A stretch of DNA of 6,581 bases from JANRKG01 sp033763635 (GCA_033763635.1 JANRKG010000267.1:1-6581); one strand, 5' to 3'. Counted from the stretch's first letter, positions 1 through 5,639 are shown. Notes: generated by a model from the letters alone, not told the origin. A program made the numbers and translations.

Positions 1-167
1 AGGGGGCAGCACAAAGCCTGGGCGATGAATTCCGCCACCACCACCCCACCCCGAGCCAGGCCATATACGATCGGTTCAACATCCTGGGAGGCCATTTCCT
101 GCTGAATGACCTGGGCGAGTCTTTCACCTGCTTCAATACGATCGGCAAATTGGGGAATCGGAGACAT
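1..167 (-). CDS. Phosphoribosyltransferase-family protein, N-terminal part only
   Basis: The first 55 residues read from an ATG at 167, and the frame runs off the left edge. An in-frame TGA lies four codons upstream with no other start between, so this start is well fixed. Residues 7-20 (FADRIEAGERLAQV) and 33-43 (IVYGLARGGVV) match the opening of the bacterial phosphoribosyltransferase-like proteins that begin with an 'F-x-DR-x-EAG-x-x-LA' helix and a 'LPRGGVPVA' strand-loop. Here the Pro of that loop is Ala (LARGGVVVA). The PRPP-binding loop that would confirm activity lies outside the window. Members of this family are usually cytoplasmic and of uncertain substrate, so I assign no specific base or pathway. 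The gene is divergent from the uracil-DNA glycosylase gene across 140 bp, so the two could share a control region. Confidence 0.75.
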   Translation of the reverse strand, partial: MSPIPQFADRIEAGERLAQVIQQEMASQDVEPIVYGLARGGVVVAEFIAQALCCP

Positions 168-307
168 AGGGCTTTGTCAGGGATTGACTTTGAACAGCGG
201 GTGTGCAGGATTCCTCCAGACGATAGCGCCGGAACCAGGGAATTAGCCCTAAAATTTATGAGATGTAACTTTATGAACCGATCGCGATCGGTTTTTACCC
301 CTGATCC
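168..307. promoter_or_regulatory. Divergent intergenic region with an 18-bp perfect palindrome (276-293)
   Basis: This spacer separates two divergent starts, so promoters for both genes must lie here or in the flanking genes. The clear structure is a perfect palindrome at 276-293, AACCGATCGCGATCGGTT, centred between 284 and 285. It is followed by TTTTT overlapping its right end (292-296) and ends 14 nt before the glycosylase ATG. The core resembles a HIP1 site but is not an exact GCGATCGC. It could be an operator, a 5'-leader hairpin, or a weak terminator-like element. A hairpin with no unpaired loop would need to open its central bases. I could not assign a convincing -35/-10 pair. Confidence 0.45.
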
Positions 308-1021
308 ATGTCCGAAGATACTCAATTTAGTCTCTTTGATCTCGATGCAGCGCCGAATCCCGCCCCTGCCGATTCACCCGCTCAAATCATTGATTCTGAC
401 CTGATTCCAACCAGTGCCCGGATTCCTATTCCATCTGGAACTTATCAAACGATGGAACAGATGGGAGTTCACTGCAATCAGTGTCAGCGTTGTGGACTGG
501 CAGCGGGACGGACCCATGCGGTGGTCGGGCGAGGGAACCCTGAAGCGCCCATCCTGATTGTGGGAGAAGGGCCAGGACAGAACGAAGATGAGACGGGGCT
601 TCCCTTTGTCGGCAAAGCGGGGCAACTGCTGGAAAAAATTTTGGAATCCGTTCGCCTCAGTTTGGAAACAGACGTATACATCTGCAACGTTGTTAAATGC
701 CGTCCCCCCGGAAACCGCACCCCAGAACAGCCGGAAATTGATGCCTGTCGTGGCTACCTGCTCGAACAGATCCGGATGGTGGACCCGAAAATCATCCTGA
801 TGACTGGGGCAACGGCAGTGCGCGGCATTACGGGCAACAAGCAGGGGATTACCAAAATTCGGGGCCAATGGACCGAGTGGCAGGGGCGGTTATGCATGCC
901 CATCTTCCACCCTGCCTATCTGCTGCGGAATCCTTCTAAGGAGAAGGGCAGCCCCAAGTGGCTCATGTGGCAGGATATTCGAGAAGTACGCACTAAACTT
1001 GATGAACTGACGGGGGCGTAG
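308..1021 (+). CDS. Family 4 (iron-sulfur) uracil-DNA glycosylase
   Basis: The protein (237 aa) removes uracil from DNA, the first step of base excision repair after cytosine deamination. Residues 85-111 carry the family 4 active-site motif GEGPG..EDETG followed by PFVGKAGQLL. Residues 126-139 hold CNVVKCRPPGNRTP, and residues 201-206 the HPAYLL motif with the conserved His201. The 4Fe-4S ligands are recognisable as Cys59 and Cys62 (CxxC), Cys131 and Cys147. Their spacing agrees with what I recall for the Thermus family 4 enzyme (Cys14, 17, 86, 102). That alignment gives this protein about 45 extra N-terminal residues. The tail has QFSLF at residues 6-10, then a Pro/Ala/Ser-rich stretch to about residue 46 that is probably disordered. 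The QxSLF pattern resembles beta sliding-clamp-binding peptides; this is inference. The ATG at 308 is favoured because it includes this motif. The gene converges on the repeat-protein gene downstream and looks monocistronic. Confidence 0.93.
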   Translation: MSEDTQFSLFDLDAAPNPAPADSPAQIIDSDLIPTSARIPIPSGTYQTMEQMGVHCNQCQRCGLAAGRTHAVVGRGNPEAPILIVGEGPGQNEDETGLPFVGKAGQLLEKILESVRLSLETDVYICNVVKCRPPGNRTPEQPEIDACRGYLLEQIRMVDPKIILMTGATAVRGITGNKQGITKIRGQWTEWQGRLCMPIFHPAYLLRNPSKEKGSPKWLMWQDIREVRTKLDELTGA

Positions 1022-1074
1022 GGACAGTCTGTATTAGGGAGATTTTTAGAAATAAATTCCTTGATGGTGCTGGT

Positions 1075-1142
1075 TTCGACTTCGCTTAACCAGCGTCAGT
1101 CCCCTGAGCGGAGTCGAAGTTGCGCCCTGAGCGGAGTCGAAG
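1075..1142. repeat. Short interspersed palindromic repeat between convergent genes
   Basis: An 18-bp sequence, CCCTGAGCGGAGTCGAAG, occurs twice, at 1102-1119 and 1125-1142. A partly complementary arm, TTCGACTTCGCTTA (1075-1088), precedes them. In RNA that arm could pair with 1105-1118, its two mismatches becoming G-U pairs, to give a 14-bp stem. The motif resembles a short interspersed repeat I recall as widespread in cyanobacteria and some other bacteria. It lies between two converging 3' ends, where it could act as a stem-loop mRNA end. No clear T-tract follows, so I do not call it an intrinsic terminator. Confidence 0.6.
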
Positions 1143-1190
1143 GGCAACCCATCAGTGAACTCTTTTCAACGAATCGCCTGGATTCTATTG

Positions 1191-3257
1191 CTATGGTGCG
1201 ACAGGGGGTGATGGAGGAACCACCTCTAAATCGGTCGGGACGAGGCGTTTCTTCCACTCTGCGATCTGGGTTTGTGCCCGATCGTAGGCTGCCGTCCTGG
1301 GGGGGATTTTTTCGGCGATCGTAATGGCGCTTTGAATTTGGTTGTAGTAGACCTGACTTTCTGCTGCGGTTAGCATCTGTTCACTCCAGCGATCGATCGC
1401 ATTTTGGGCCTCTGAGCGGCGAGAACTCAAGCTCGACACTCGATTAGCGGTGCGAATCGCCCGAACCAGGGCATCGGGGGTTCCGACATCGGCAAGGCTG
1501 TAGGCTTCCTGGAGATATTGCTGGGCATTGGTATTGGCCTGCCAGACAGACACTTTGGACTGCGCCTGTTCCCGAAGGGCACGACCGGGGGGAATCATAT
1601 TGGCAGCCGCGATCGCTCCCGGAATGTCCCCATTCTGTGCCAATGCCTCTGCCTGATCGAGGAAAGGCCGATCCTGAATTTCCTGAATGCGCCGAGTCCA
1701 GCCTTTGACTTTGGCTTGTGCCTGACGATACAGGGCACGACCGGGGCGAATGCGATCGGCCTGATCGATCGCTGCCTGGAGAGATATCACATCACCGGGA
1801 AGGGCCAACGCTTCAGCTTGCTCCAAAAAGGGCTGATCTTCTAGCTTTTGCAACTCATTTGTCCAGTTTTGCACCTCCTTTCGGACATCCCCAATTCGAG
1901 GATTGGAAGAAGGAACACTGGATGCTTCTGCAATTGCTGCTTGCAGCGCAATGATGCTGCCGCCCTGAGCTAACTGACGCGCTTTTTCCAGATGGGCAAG
2001 GGCTTCAATTTCTAACTGCCACCGCACGATCAACTTTTGTGCTTTGCTGTAGAGAGGGCGACCGGGCCGCATACTCTGAGCCTGAGCAATTGCCGATTCC
2101 AGATCGGCAACGGTACTCTTCCAGGCTTGGGATTGGGCTTGAGCCAGGGTGATGAAGTCCTCTGCTTCTGACTGCATCCCCACACTGGCGGGAAGCTTTT
2201 TGACAATGGCGATCGCCGCTTGTAAGTCTCCCTGATCCAGCGTTGCCTGGGCCAGGGTTATCAGATTGCGGGCAAACTTACGAGAAGCCCGTCGCGCTTG
2301 CCGAAATAAGTAGCTCTGGGGATTCACCGACTCAGCAATTTGAATTGCCTTCAGTAAGTTGTCTAGCCCCCCCAGATCGGCCAGTCGATTGGCCTCGGCT
2401 AATTTGCGGCTCCCCTCTCGGGTGCTGCGGATGTGATTGTTCAACTCCCGGTATTTCGTCGTTTCCCAATAGGCGTTGCCAATATAGAGCAAGCGCACCG
2501 CTTGCCGAAATGCCTGGTGATACTTCCCTTCCCGTAGTTCTTCCTCTGCCCGCTGATAAATCAGATTAGCCCGCGACCAAATCCCATTCCAACGATCGAT
2601 CTGGCGTTGTACCTGGCGATAGGCGGTAGTGTTGGCTGGAATTTTGCGAGCGTTCTCGATCGCCTCTGATAATTTTCCTTCTTGAAACAGTTGCTCACAC
2701 AGTCTCAAAATATCCGCTGACCAGCGCTCAATTGATTGATTAATCAAAGGACGCATCTCATGATCCGCAGGGAGGTCGTGAACGAGATCAATGGCATAGA
2801 GCAGATCGGGAATCGTCTGTTTCTCTGCTGCATTTTGGGCGCAGGAAACCCGCAAAGAGGCAGAAGCCAGAGGCCAGAAAATGCCTGGACAGTTGGGTAG
2901 CGCGGGAACCTTTAACAAAATCAGAGCCGACAATCCTGCTGTTCCCCCCAATAAAAGACACAGGAAGAACCAGGAGCGTAGCCGTGTAGCCCACAGGAAA
3001 GAACGGGTGCGCCGTTTTTTAGGAGATTTTGGCGCGGGAGATGGTGAGGATGGAGGCTCGATCGGTTCCTTCGCTTCCGGGTTCCCAAGCGGGGCAGGGG
3101 TCGAAGTAGGAGACTTTGGGGGCACCGCAGGTTTTACCGGACGTTGGAGCGATCGTCCTCCTTGATCCGCTCCGGTGGGTTTCGCGGCTGGCGTTTGCGG
3201 AAGCCCGGAAGACTCATCAAACCGCCAGGAGTCCGGAATGCGATACTGTCTCGTCAT
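1191..3257 (-). CDS. Membrane-anchored alpha-helical (TPR-like) repeat protein
   Basis: This 688-residue protein has three parts. Residues 1-92 are a Pro/Ser/Lys-rich, probably disordered cytoplasmic segment ending in a basic stretch (KSPKKRRTR). Residues 96-116 (WFFLCLLLGGTAGLSALILLK) form one membrane segment, so the large C-terminal part is probably on the periplasmic or lumenal side. Residues 123-145 (CPGIFWPLASASLRVSCAQ) match a block I recall from cyanobacterial conserved proteins. Similar proteins are sometimes labelled 'chromosome segregation ATPase', but no Walker motif is visible, so I do not adopt that name. From about residue 150 to the end the sequence is helical repeats with the pattern A-x-x-LA-x-x-GD-x-x-x-AI-x-x-A-x-x-I-x-PGR-x-LY-x-x-AQ-x-x-I-x-x-W. 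Trp falls at 413, 465, 520, 572 and 624, a spacing of 52-55. The tail is Pro-rich. This architecture suggests a protein-binding scaffold; the partner is unknown. Start is ATG at 3257; no strong Shine-Dalgarno is seen. Confidence 0.85.
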   Translation of the reverse strand: MTRQYRIPDSWRFDESSGLPQTPAAKPTGADQGGRSLQRPVKPAVPPKSPTSTPAPLGNPEAKEPIEPPSSPSPAPKSPKKRRTRSFLWATRLRSWFFLCLLLGGTAGLSALILLKVPALPNCPGIFWPLASASLRVSCAQNAAEKQTIPDLLYAIDLVHDLPADHEMRPLINQSIERWSADILRLCEQLFQEGKLSEAIENARKIPANTTAYRQVQRQIDRWNGIWSRANLIYQRAEEELREGKYHQAFRQAVRLLYIGNAYWETTKYRELNNHIRSTREGSRKLAEANRLADLGGLDNLLKAIQIAESVNPQSYLFRQARRASRKFARNLITLAQATLDQGDLQAAIAIVKKLPASVGMQSEAEDFITLAQAQSQAWKSTVADLESAIAQAQSMRPGRPLYSKAQKLIVRWQLEIEALAHLEKARQLAQGGSIIALQAAIAEASSVPSSNPRIGDVRKEVQNWTNELQKLEDQPFLEQAEALALPGDVISLQAAIDQADRIRPGRALYRQAQAKVKGWTRRIQEIQDRPFLDQAEALAQNGDIPGAIAAANMIPPGRALREQAQSKVSVWQANTNAQQYLQEAYSLADVGTPDALVRAIRTANRVSSLSSRRSEAQNAIDRWSEQMLTAAESQVYYNQIQSAITIAEKIPPRTAAYDRAQTQIAEWKKRLVPTDLEVVPPSPPVAP

Positions 3258-3271
3258 AGTCTACTCACACC

Positions 3272-3291
3272 CAGGAACAGATTTGTTCCTG
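3272..3291 (-). promoter_or_regulatory. Inverted repeat just upstream of the repeat-protein start
   Basis: CAGGAACA and TGTTCCTG form perfect 8-bp arms around the 4-nt spacer GATT. The element ends 14 nt before the ATG at 3257. It could be a repressor operator for the minus-strand gene, or a leader hairpin near its ribosome-binding region. A possible minus-strand -10 (TAATAT) lies upstream at 3308-3313, which would place the repeat inside the transcript. The -35 is not convincing. Function is inference from position and symmetry. Confidence 0.4.
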
Positions 3292-3475
3292 CAAAATTGT
3301 TGCTGTCATATTAACCCTTTCGTGGGAAAAAGCTATCTCCCCCTGGAAAAATCTCTCATGCTTAGGACAGAGCGGGAAAGGGGGAAAGGAGAAATTCGAT
3401 GCTGCGATCTTCAACTCCTGATTCCTTCCTGCTCTGATCTTGCCAATAATAGAACTGTCCTCCTGCCGATCCCCT

Positions 3476-4405
3476 ATGGCCTCTCGCTCGACTCGTTCCT
3501 ATGCCTTGCTATCAATCGCGGCGGCAATCATCACGATCGCTCTAAAGTTTTTGGCCTATGTCTTAACAGGGTCCGTCGGTTTATTGTCAGATGCGATCGA
3601 GTCGGTCGTTAACCTGGCAGCGGCATTGGTCGCACTCTGGGCGCTGACTTTGGCCTCCCAACCTCCCGATGCTGAACATACCTTTGGACACTCAAAAGCG
3701 GAATATTTTTCCAGTGGCTTTGAGGGAGCCATGATTATGATCGCGGCAGTCAGTATTGGGATTGCAGCCTGGGAACGCTTGCTCGATCCGCAACCGTTGG
3801 AGCAAGTCGGTTGGGGATTGGGGGTTTCCCTGGTGGCAACGGCAGTGAATGGGGGAGTGGCCTGGGTGTTGCTGCGGGCAGGGCGGCGCTTGCGATCGAT
3901 TACCCTCCGAGCCGATGCCCATCACTTGCTAACCGATGTTTGGACCTCGCTGGGGGTGGTGGTCGCAGTGGTGCTAGTGAAACTAACGGGGTGGCTGATT
4001 TTGGACCCGGCGATCGCCCTGTTTGTTGCCATCAACATCATTTGGACGGGGCTAAAACTCCTGCGAGAAACCCTCTCTGGCCTCATGGATGCTGCTCTAC
4101 CAGAGCAGGAACAACGATTGATTGAAACAGCCCTTGAACCCTATCGGGAACAGGGCATTCAATTTCATGCGATGCGGAGTCGAGTGGCAGGGGCGAGACG
4201 ATTTGTGCTGTTTCATGTGCTCGTTCCGGGGGAATGGACCGTGAAGCGGGGCCATGACCTGTGTGAAGAACTGGAAATGGCCATTATCCGTGCCCTACCC
4301 GGCACCAATGTCATGACCCATCTGGAACCCGCAGAAGATCCTTCCTCCTGGGCCGATGCAGAACTCGATCGCATTGTGATAAATGATCCCCCCTCTAATT
4401 TTTGA
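3476..4405 (+). CDS. Cation diffusion facilitator (CDF) family transporter
   Basis: The 309-residue protein is an inner-membrane divalent-cation/proton antiporter of the CDF family, which exports Zn, Fe, Mn or similar ions. Hydrophobic segments lie near residues 8-30, 34-60, 82-98, 112-134, 155-170 and 174-192, as expected for six helices. A cytoplasmic domain follows (about 200-285). FGHSKAEYFSS (70-80) is the conserved loop after the second helix. RADAHHLLTD (145-154) supplies His150 and Asp154 of the HxxxD metal site in helix 5. The helix 2 site, DxxxD in E. coli FieF, aligns with Glu42 and Asn46 in LSDAIESVVN, so metal choice cannot be read from the zinc model. LSGLMDAALP (200-209) and HxLVPGEW (247-254) fit the C-terminal domain. 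I chose ATG 3476. A TTG at 3440 would add 12 residues that look unlike the family start. No metal-regulator gene is adjacent. Confidence 0.92.
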   Translation: MASRSTRSYALLSIAAAIITIALKFLAYVLTGSVGLLSDAIESVVNLAAALVALWALTLASQPPDAEHTFGHSKAEYFSSGFEGAMIMIAAVSIGIAAWERLLDPQPLEQVGWGLGVSLVATAVNGGVAWVLLRAGRRLRSITLRADAHHLLTDVWTSLGVVVAVVLVKLTGWLILDPAIALFVAINIIWTGLKLLRETLSGLMDAALPEQEQRLIETALEPYREQGIQFHAMRSRVAGARRFVLFHVLVPGEWTVKRGHDLCEELEMAIIRALPGTNVMTHLEPAEDPSSWADAELDRIVINDPPSNF

Positions 4406-4415
4406 GAAAAATCGC

Positions 4416-4446
4416 TTGACAGGGAAACGGAAAAAACTGTTAATAT
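4416..4446 (+). promoter_or_regulatory. Sigma-70-type promoter for tRNA-Gln
   Basis: A perfect -35 hexamer TTGACA (4416-4421) is followed at 19-bp spacing by TAATAT (4441-4446). A TG at 4438-4439, one base before the hexamer, makes an extended -10. A start near 4453 would give about 75 nt of leader before the mature tRNA. That leader has two small inverted repeats: CTAGTG/CACTAG (4467-4472, 4491-4496) and AGATCA/TGATCT (4495-4500, 4506-4511). They overlap, so they are alternatives. The spacing is slightly long, which the extended -10 may offset. Confidence 0.65.
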
Positions 4447-4526
4447 ATACAAGGTGAAACGTTGACCTAGTGAGCAAACACTGGGGTAAACACTAGATCA
4501 GTTCATGATCTCGTTCATCATATTAA

Positions 4527-4598
4527 TGGGGTGTCGCCAAGTGGTAAGGCAGCGGGTTTTGGTCCCGCCATTCCTAGGTTCGAATCCTAGCACCCCAG
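4527..4598 (+). tRNA. trnQ: tRNA-Gln (anticodon UUG)
   Basis: A complete 72-nt cloverleaf is visible. The acceptor arms TGGGGTG (4527-4533) and CACCCCA (4591-4597) pair fully, with G4598 as discriminator. The D stem pairs GCC (4536-4538) with GGC (4548-4550). The anticodon stem pairs GCGGG (4552-4556) with CCCGC (4564-4568), and the loop TTTTGGT places TTG at 4559-4561. The T arm is CTAGG-TTCGAAT-CCTAG (4574-4590). The U1-A72 acceptor pair is typical of bacterial tRNA-Gln. The 3' CCA is not encoded (GTT follows), so CCA-adding enzyme is needed. In most cyanobacteria this tRNA is charged with Glu and then amidated by GatCAB; that step is general knowledge, not seen here. Confidence 0.98.
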
Positions 4599-4611
4599 TT
4601 GAATTTCTAGA

Positions 4612-4676
4612 TTAGATCTAACTCTTAGATCTAACTTTTAGATCTAAGAGTTAGATCTCAAGATTAGATTTCAGAA
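4612..4676. repeat. 13-bp tandem repeat forming a perfect 21-bp hairpin
   Basis: Five successive 13-bp units begin at 4612, 4625, 4638, 4651 and 4664. The first four contain TTAGATCT, and the last is degenerate (TTAGATTT). AGATCT therefore recurs at 4614, 4627, 4640 and 4653, exactly every 13 bp. Positions 4614-4634 are the exact reverse complement of 4638-4658, giving a 21-bp stem with the 3-nt loop CTT. The array starts 14 nt after the tRNA 3' end, so it may stop transcription, protect the precursor end or guide 3' processing. It is AT-rich with no classic GC stem plus T-tract. Confidence 0.85.
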
Positions 4677-4767
4677 CAAATTCGATCGAAACCATGCCCT
4701 GACCTGCATGCTTCTCTAGCAGCCTATCCAGTGCAGATCGTACTGTCTCGCTACTATTGCTTACAGA

Positions 4768-4829
4768 CCCCTCCTTGAGGAGAGGGGAGTCGATCTGAAG
4801 CCCCCTTCGGCCAGAACGAGAGAAGGGGG
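4768..4829. repeat. Double-hairpin dispersed intergenic repeat
   Basis: Two GC-rich stem-loops lie back to back. The first, 4768-4787, pairs CCCCTCC with GGAGAGGGG around TTGA, with one bulged A. The second pairs CCCCCTTC (4801-4808) with GAAGGGGG (4822-4829) around a 13-nt loop. The text after the second stem (GTTGGATGAGGGCG) resembles the flank of a dispersed repeat I recall from cyanobacterial spacers; that match is from memory. The element fills the spacer between the tRNA region and the next gene. This weakens any reading of 4830-4940 as coding. It could end upstream transcription, but no T-run follows. Confidence 0.6.
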
Positions 4830-4910
4830 TTGGATGAGGGCGTTTGGGGATTAGTACTTGAAACTTGTCGAATTCCCCTTCTCAAGCAGGGTATAACCGT
4901 AAGAGAATAT

Positions 4911-4934
4911 CCTCAGGACAATCCAGAGGACAGC
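4911..4934 (+). repeat. 12-bp repeat family, cluster A (two units)
   Basis: CCTCAGGACAAT (4911-4922) is followed by CCAGAGGACAGC (4923-4934). The same 12-bp unit recurs at 5925-5960 and 6125-6148, and in reverse at 5192-5215. The cluster ends 6 nt before the ATG at 4941, and its second unit contains the likely ribosome-binding site. Confidence 0.7.
4925..4930 (+). promoter_or_regulatory. Ribosome-binding site supplied by a repeat unit
   Basis: AGAGGA lies 10 nt before the ATG at 4941 and is the best Shine-Dalgarno match near that start. TCCTC (4910-4914) in the preceding unit is the exact complement of GAGGA (4926-4930). A 5-bp hairpin could therefore hide this site. The site decides the start in favour of 4941. 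Confidence 0.45.
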
Positions 4935-4940
4935 TTACGG

Positions 4941-5504
4941 ATGAGTAACGGTGAGATTGAGCGACTTCCCGTGAGTCAATTAACAAATCGGTATAACCTG
5001 GTCAGAAGTGCTGTCTACACCAGGTTAGATGCTCTGAAAATTAAACCAGAGCGCATTGGGAACAAAGCTTATGTCGATGCAGAGCAACTGAAACTCCTGG
5101 ACGACCTGCATGAATTTATTAGTGCAGGTGGAACAACCGCAGAGTTTCAAGAGCGGAGGGGTATTCCCAAAATAGAAGAGCCATCTGCTGAACAGTCCTC
5201 TGGACTGTCCACAGTACAACCAGACTTTGCCAGATTAGTGGCAGTGATCGCCTCTGAAATTGCCTCTCGATTTCAACCGTCTCCCTCTGAACCTGACCCA
5301 TTCGCCTACTTCGAAGTGCTGGAGCGGGCTTACCAAAATGGCTGGCTTCTCAGTACGTCTGAAATTGCTGATCTGCTAAATTTACTCCCCTCTGAGATTC
5401 GGCAGTATGGCGATCGTTTTTCGGAAGCCGGGTTTATCTTTACCAAGGCCGGGTTTCGAGCAGGGGGAGAGGTGGCATGGAAAGTCTCAAAAGCTGTAAA
5501 ATAA
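4941..5504 (+). CDS. Putative DNA-binding protein with two helix-turn-helix-like regions
   Basis: This 187-residue soluble protein resembles cyanobacterial hypothetical proteins I recall only loosely, so function is inferred from shape. Residues 8-60 (LPVSQLTNRYNLVRSAVYTR onward) look like a MerR- or excisionase-type winged helix: a helix-turn-helix, then IGNKAYVDAEQL as the wing and next helix. Residues 61-75 (SAGGTTAEFQERRG) form a conserved-looking extension. A Ser/Glu/Pro-rich linker covers about 76-96. After a short helix (97-111), residues 120-180 hold a second helix-turn-helix-like unit (LLSTSEIADLLNLLPSEIRQYGDRF) ending in GGEVAWKV. The frame is open back to a TTG at 4830, but that would translate a dispersed-repeat flank and a 12-bp repeat cluster. 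ATG 4941 has a Shine-Dalgarno and begins just before the domain. Part of the linker is encoded by a reversed copy of the 12-bp repeat. The role could be transcriptional control; no target is visible. Confidence 0.75.
   Translation: MSNGEIERLPVSQLTNRYNLVRSAVYTRLDALKIKPERIGNKAYVDAEQLKLLDDLHEFISAGGTTAEFQERRGIPKIEEPSAEQSSGLSTVQPDFARLVAVIASEIASRFQPSPSEPDPFAYFEVLERAYQNGWLLSTSEIADLLNLLPSEIRQYGDRFSEAGFIFTKAGFRAGGEVAWKVSKAVK
5192..5215 (-). repeat. 12-bp repeat family, reversed copy inside the coding linker
   Basis: Read on the minus strand, these 24 bases match the two-unit cluster at 6125-6148 at 18 of 24 positions by my count. On the plus strand they include a perfect inverted repeat, ACAGTCC (5192-5198) and GGACTGT (5202-5208) around TCT. 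They encode about residues 84-92 of the 187-residue protein, a Ser-rich linker where insertion would be tolerated. Confidence 0.5.
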
Positions 5505-5527
5505 AAAAGCCAGTCGGCAAACTGGCT
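5503..5527 (-). terminator. Intrinsic terminator for minus-strand transcription
   Basis: AGCCAGT (5508-5514) and ACTGGCT (5521-5527) pair perfectly around a 6-nt loop. Six A residues lie on the left flank (5503-5508) and CAAAG on the right. Read on the minus strand this is a stem followed by TTTTTT, the standard intrinsic terminator form. In the plus direction there is no T-tract, so it would end the 4941-5504 message less well. It begins at the stop codon of that gene. Confidence 0.65.
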
Positions 5528-5549
5528 CAAAGACAATTAGGTCAATTCA

Positions 5550-5619
5550 CAAATCAACTACTTGCAAATCAACTACTTGCAAATCAACTACTTGCAAATC
5601 AACTACTTGCAAATCAACA
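5550..5619. repeat. 15-bp tandem array, four perfect copies plus a partial
   Basis: CAAATCAACTACTTG is repeated without change at 5550-5564, 5565-5579, 5580-5594 and 5595-5609. A partial copy (CAAATCAACA) ends at about 5619. Perfect identity points to recent expansion by slippage or strong constraint. In one plus frame it reads NQLLA repeated. Confidence 0.95.
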
Positions 5620-5639
5620 ACAGGCGGTTTCGCTAAGTT

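Noticed and set aside
374..868. Minus-strand 164-codon frame opposite the glycosylase gene
   Set aside because: It has no recognisable features and is a shadow of a strongly conserved gene.
2243..2569. Plus-strand 108-codon frame opposite the helical repeat protein
   Set aside because: It lies wholly inside a clear minus-strand gene and has low-complexity Pro/Ser/Cys content typical of a shadow.
1191..3257. Naming the repeat protein a chromosome segregation ATPase
   Set aside because: Similar proteins carry that label, but no Walker A/B motif or ABC signature is present.
3440..3475. Upstream TTG start for the cation transporter
   Set aside because: It adds 12 residues unlike the family N-terminus, while ATG 3476 begins right before the first membrane helix.
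4612..4676. CRISPR array or tRNA-associated integration site
   Set aside because: Units are 13 bp without spacers, the sequence does not copy the tRNA 3' end, and no integrase is visible.
4830..4940. Upstream TTG start for the putative DNA-binding protein
   Set aside because: The extra 37 codons translate the flank of a dispersed hairpin repeat and a 12-bp repeat cluster. ATG 4941 has a ribosome-binding site and begins at the recognisable domain.
5550..5619. CRISPR array
   Set aside because: The 15-bp units abut directly with no unique spacers, and no cas gene is present.
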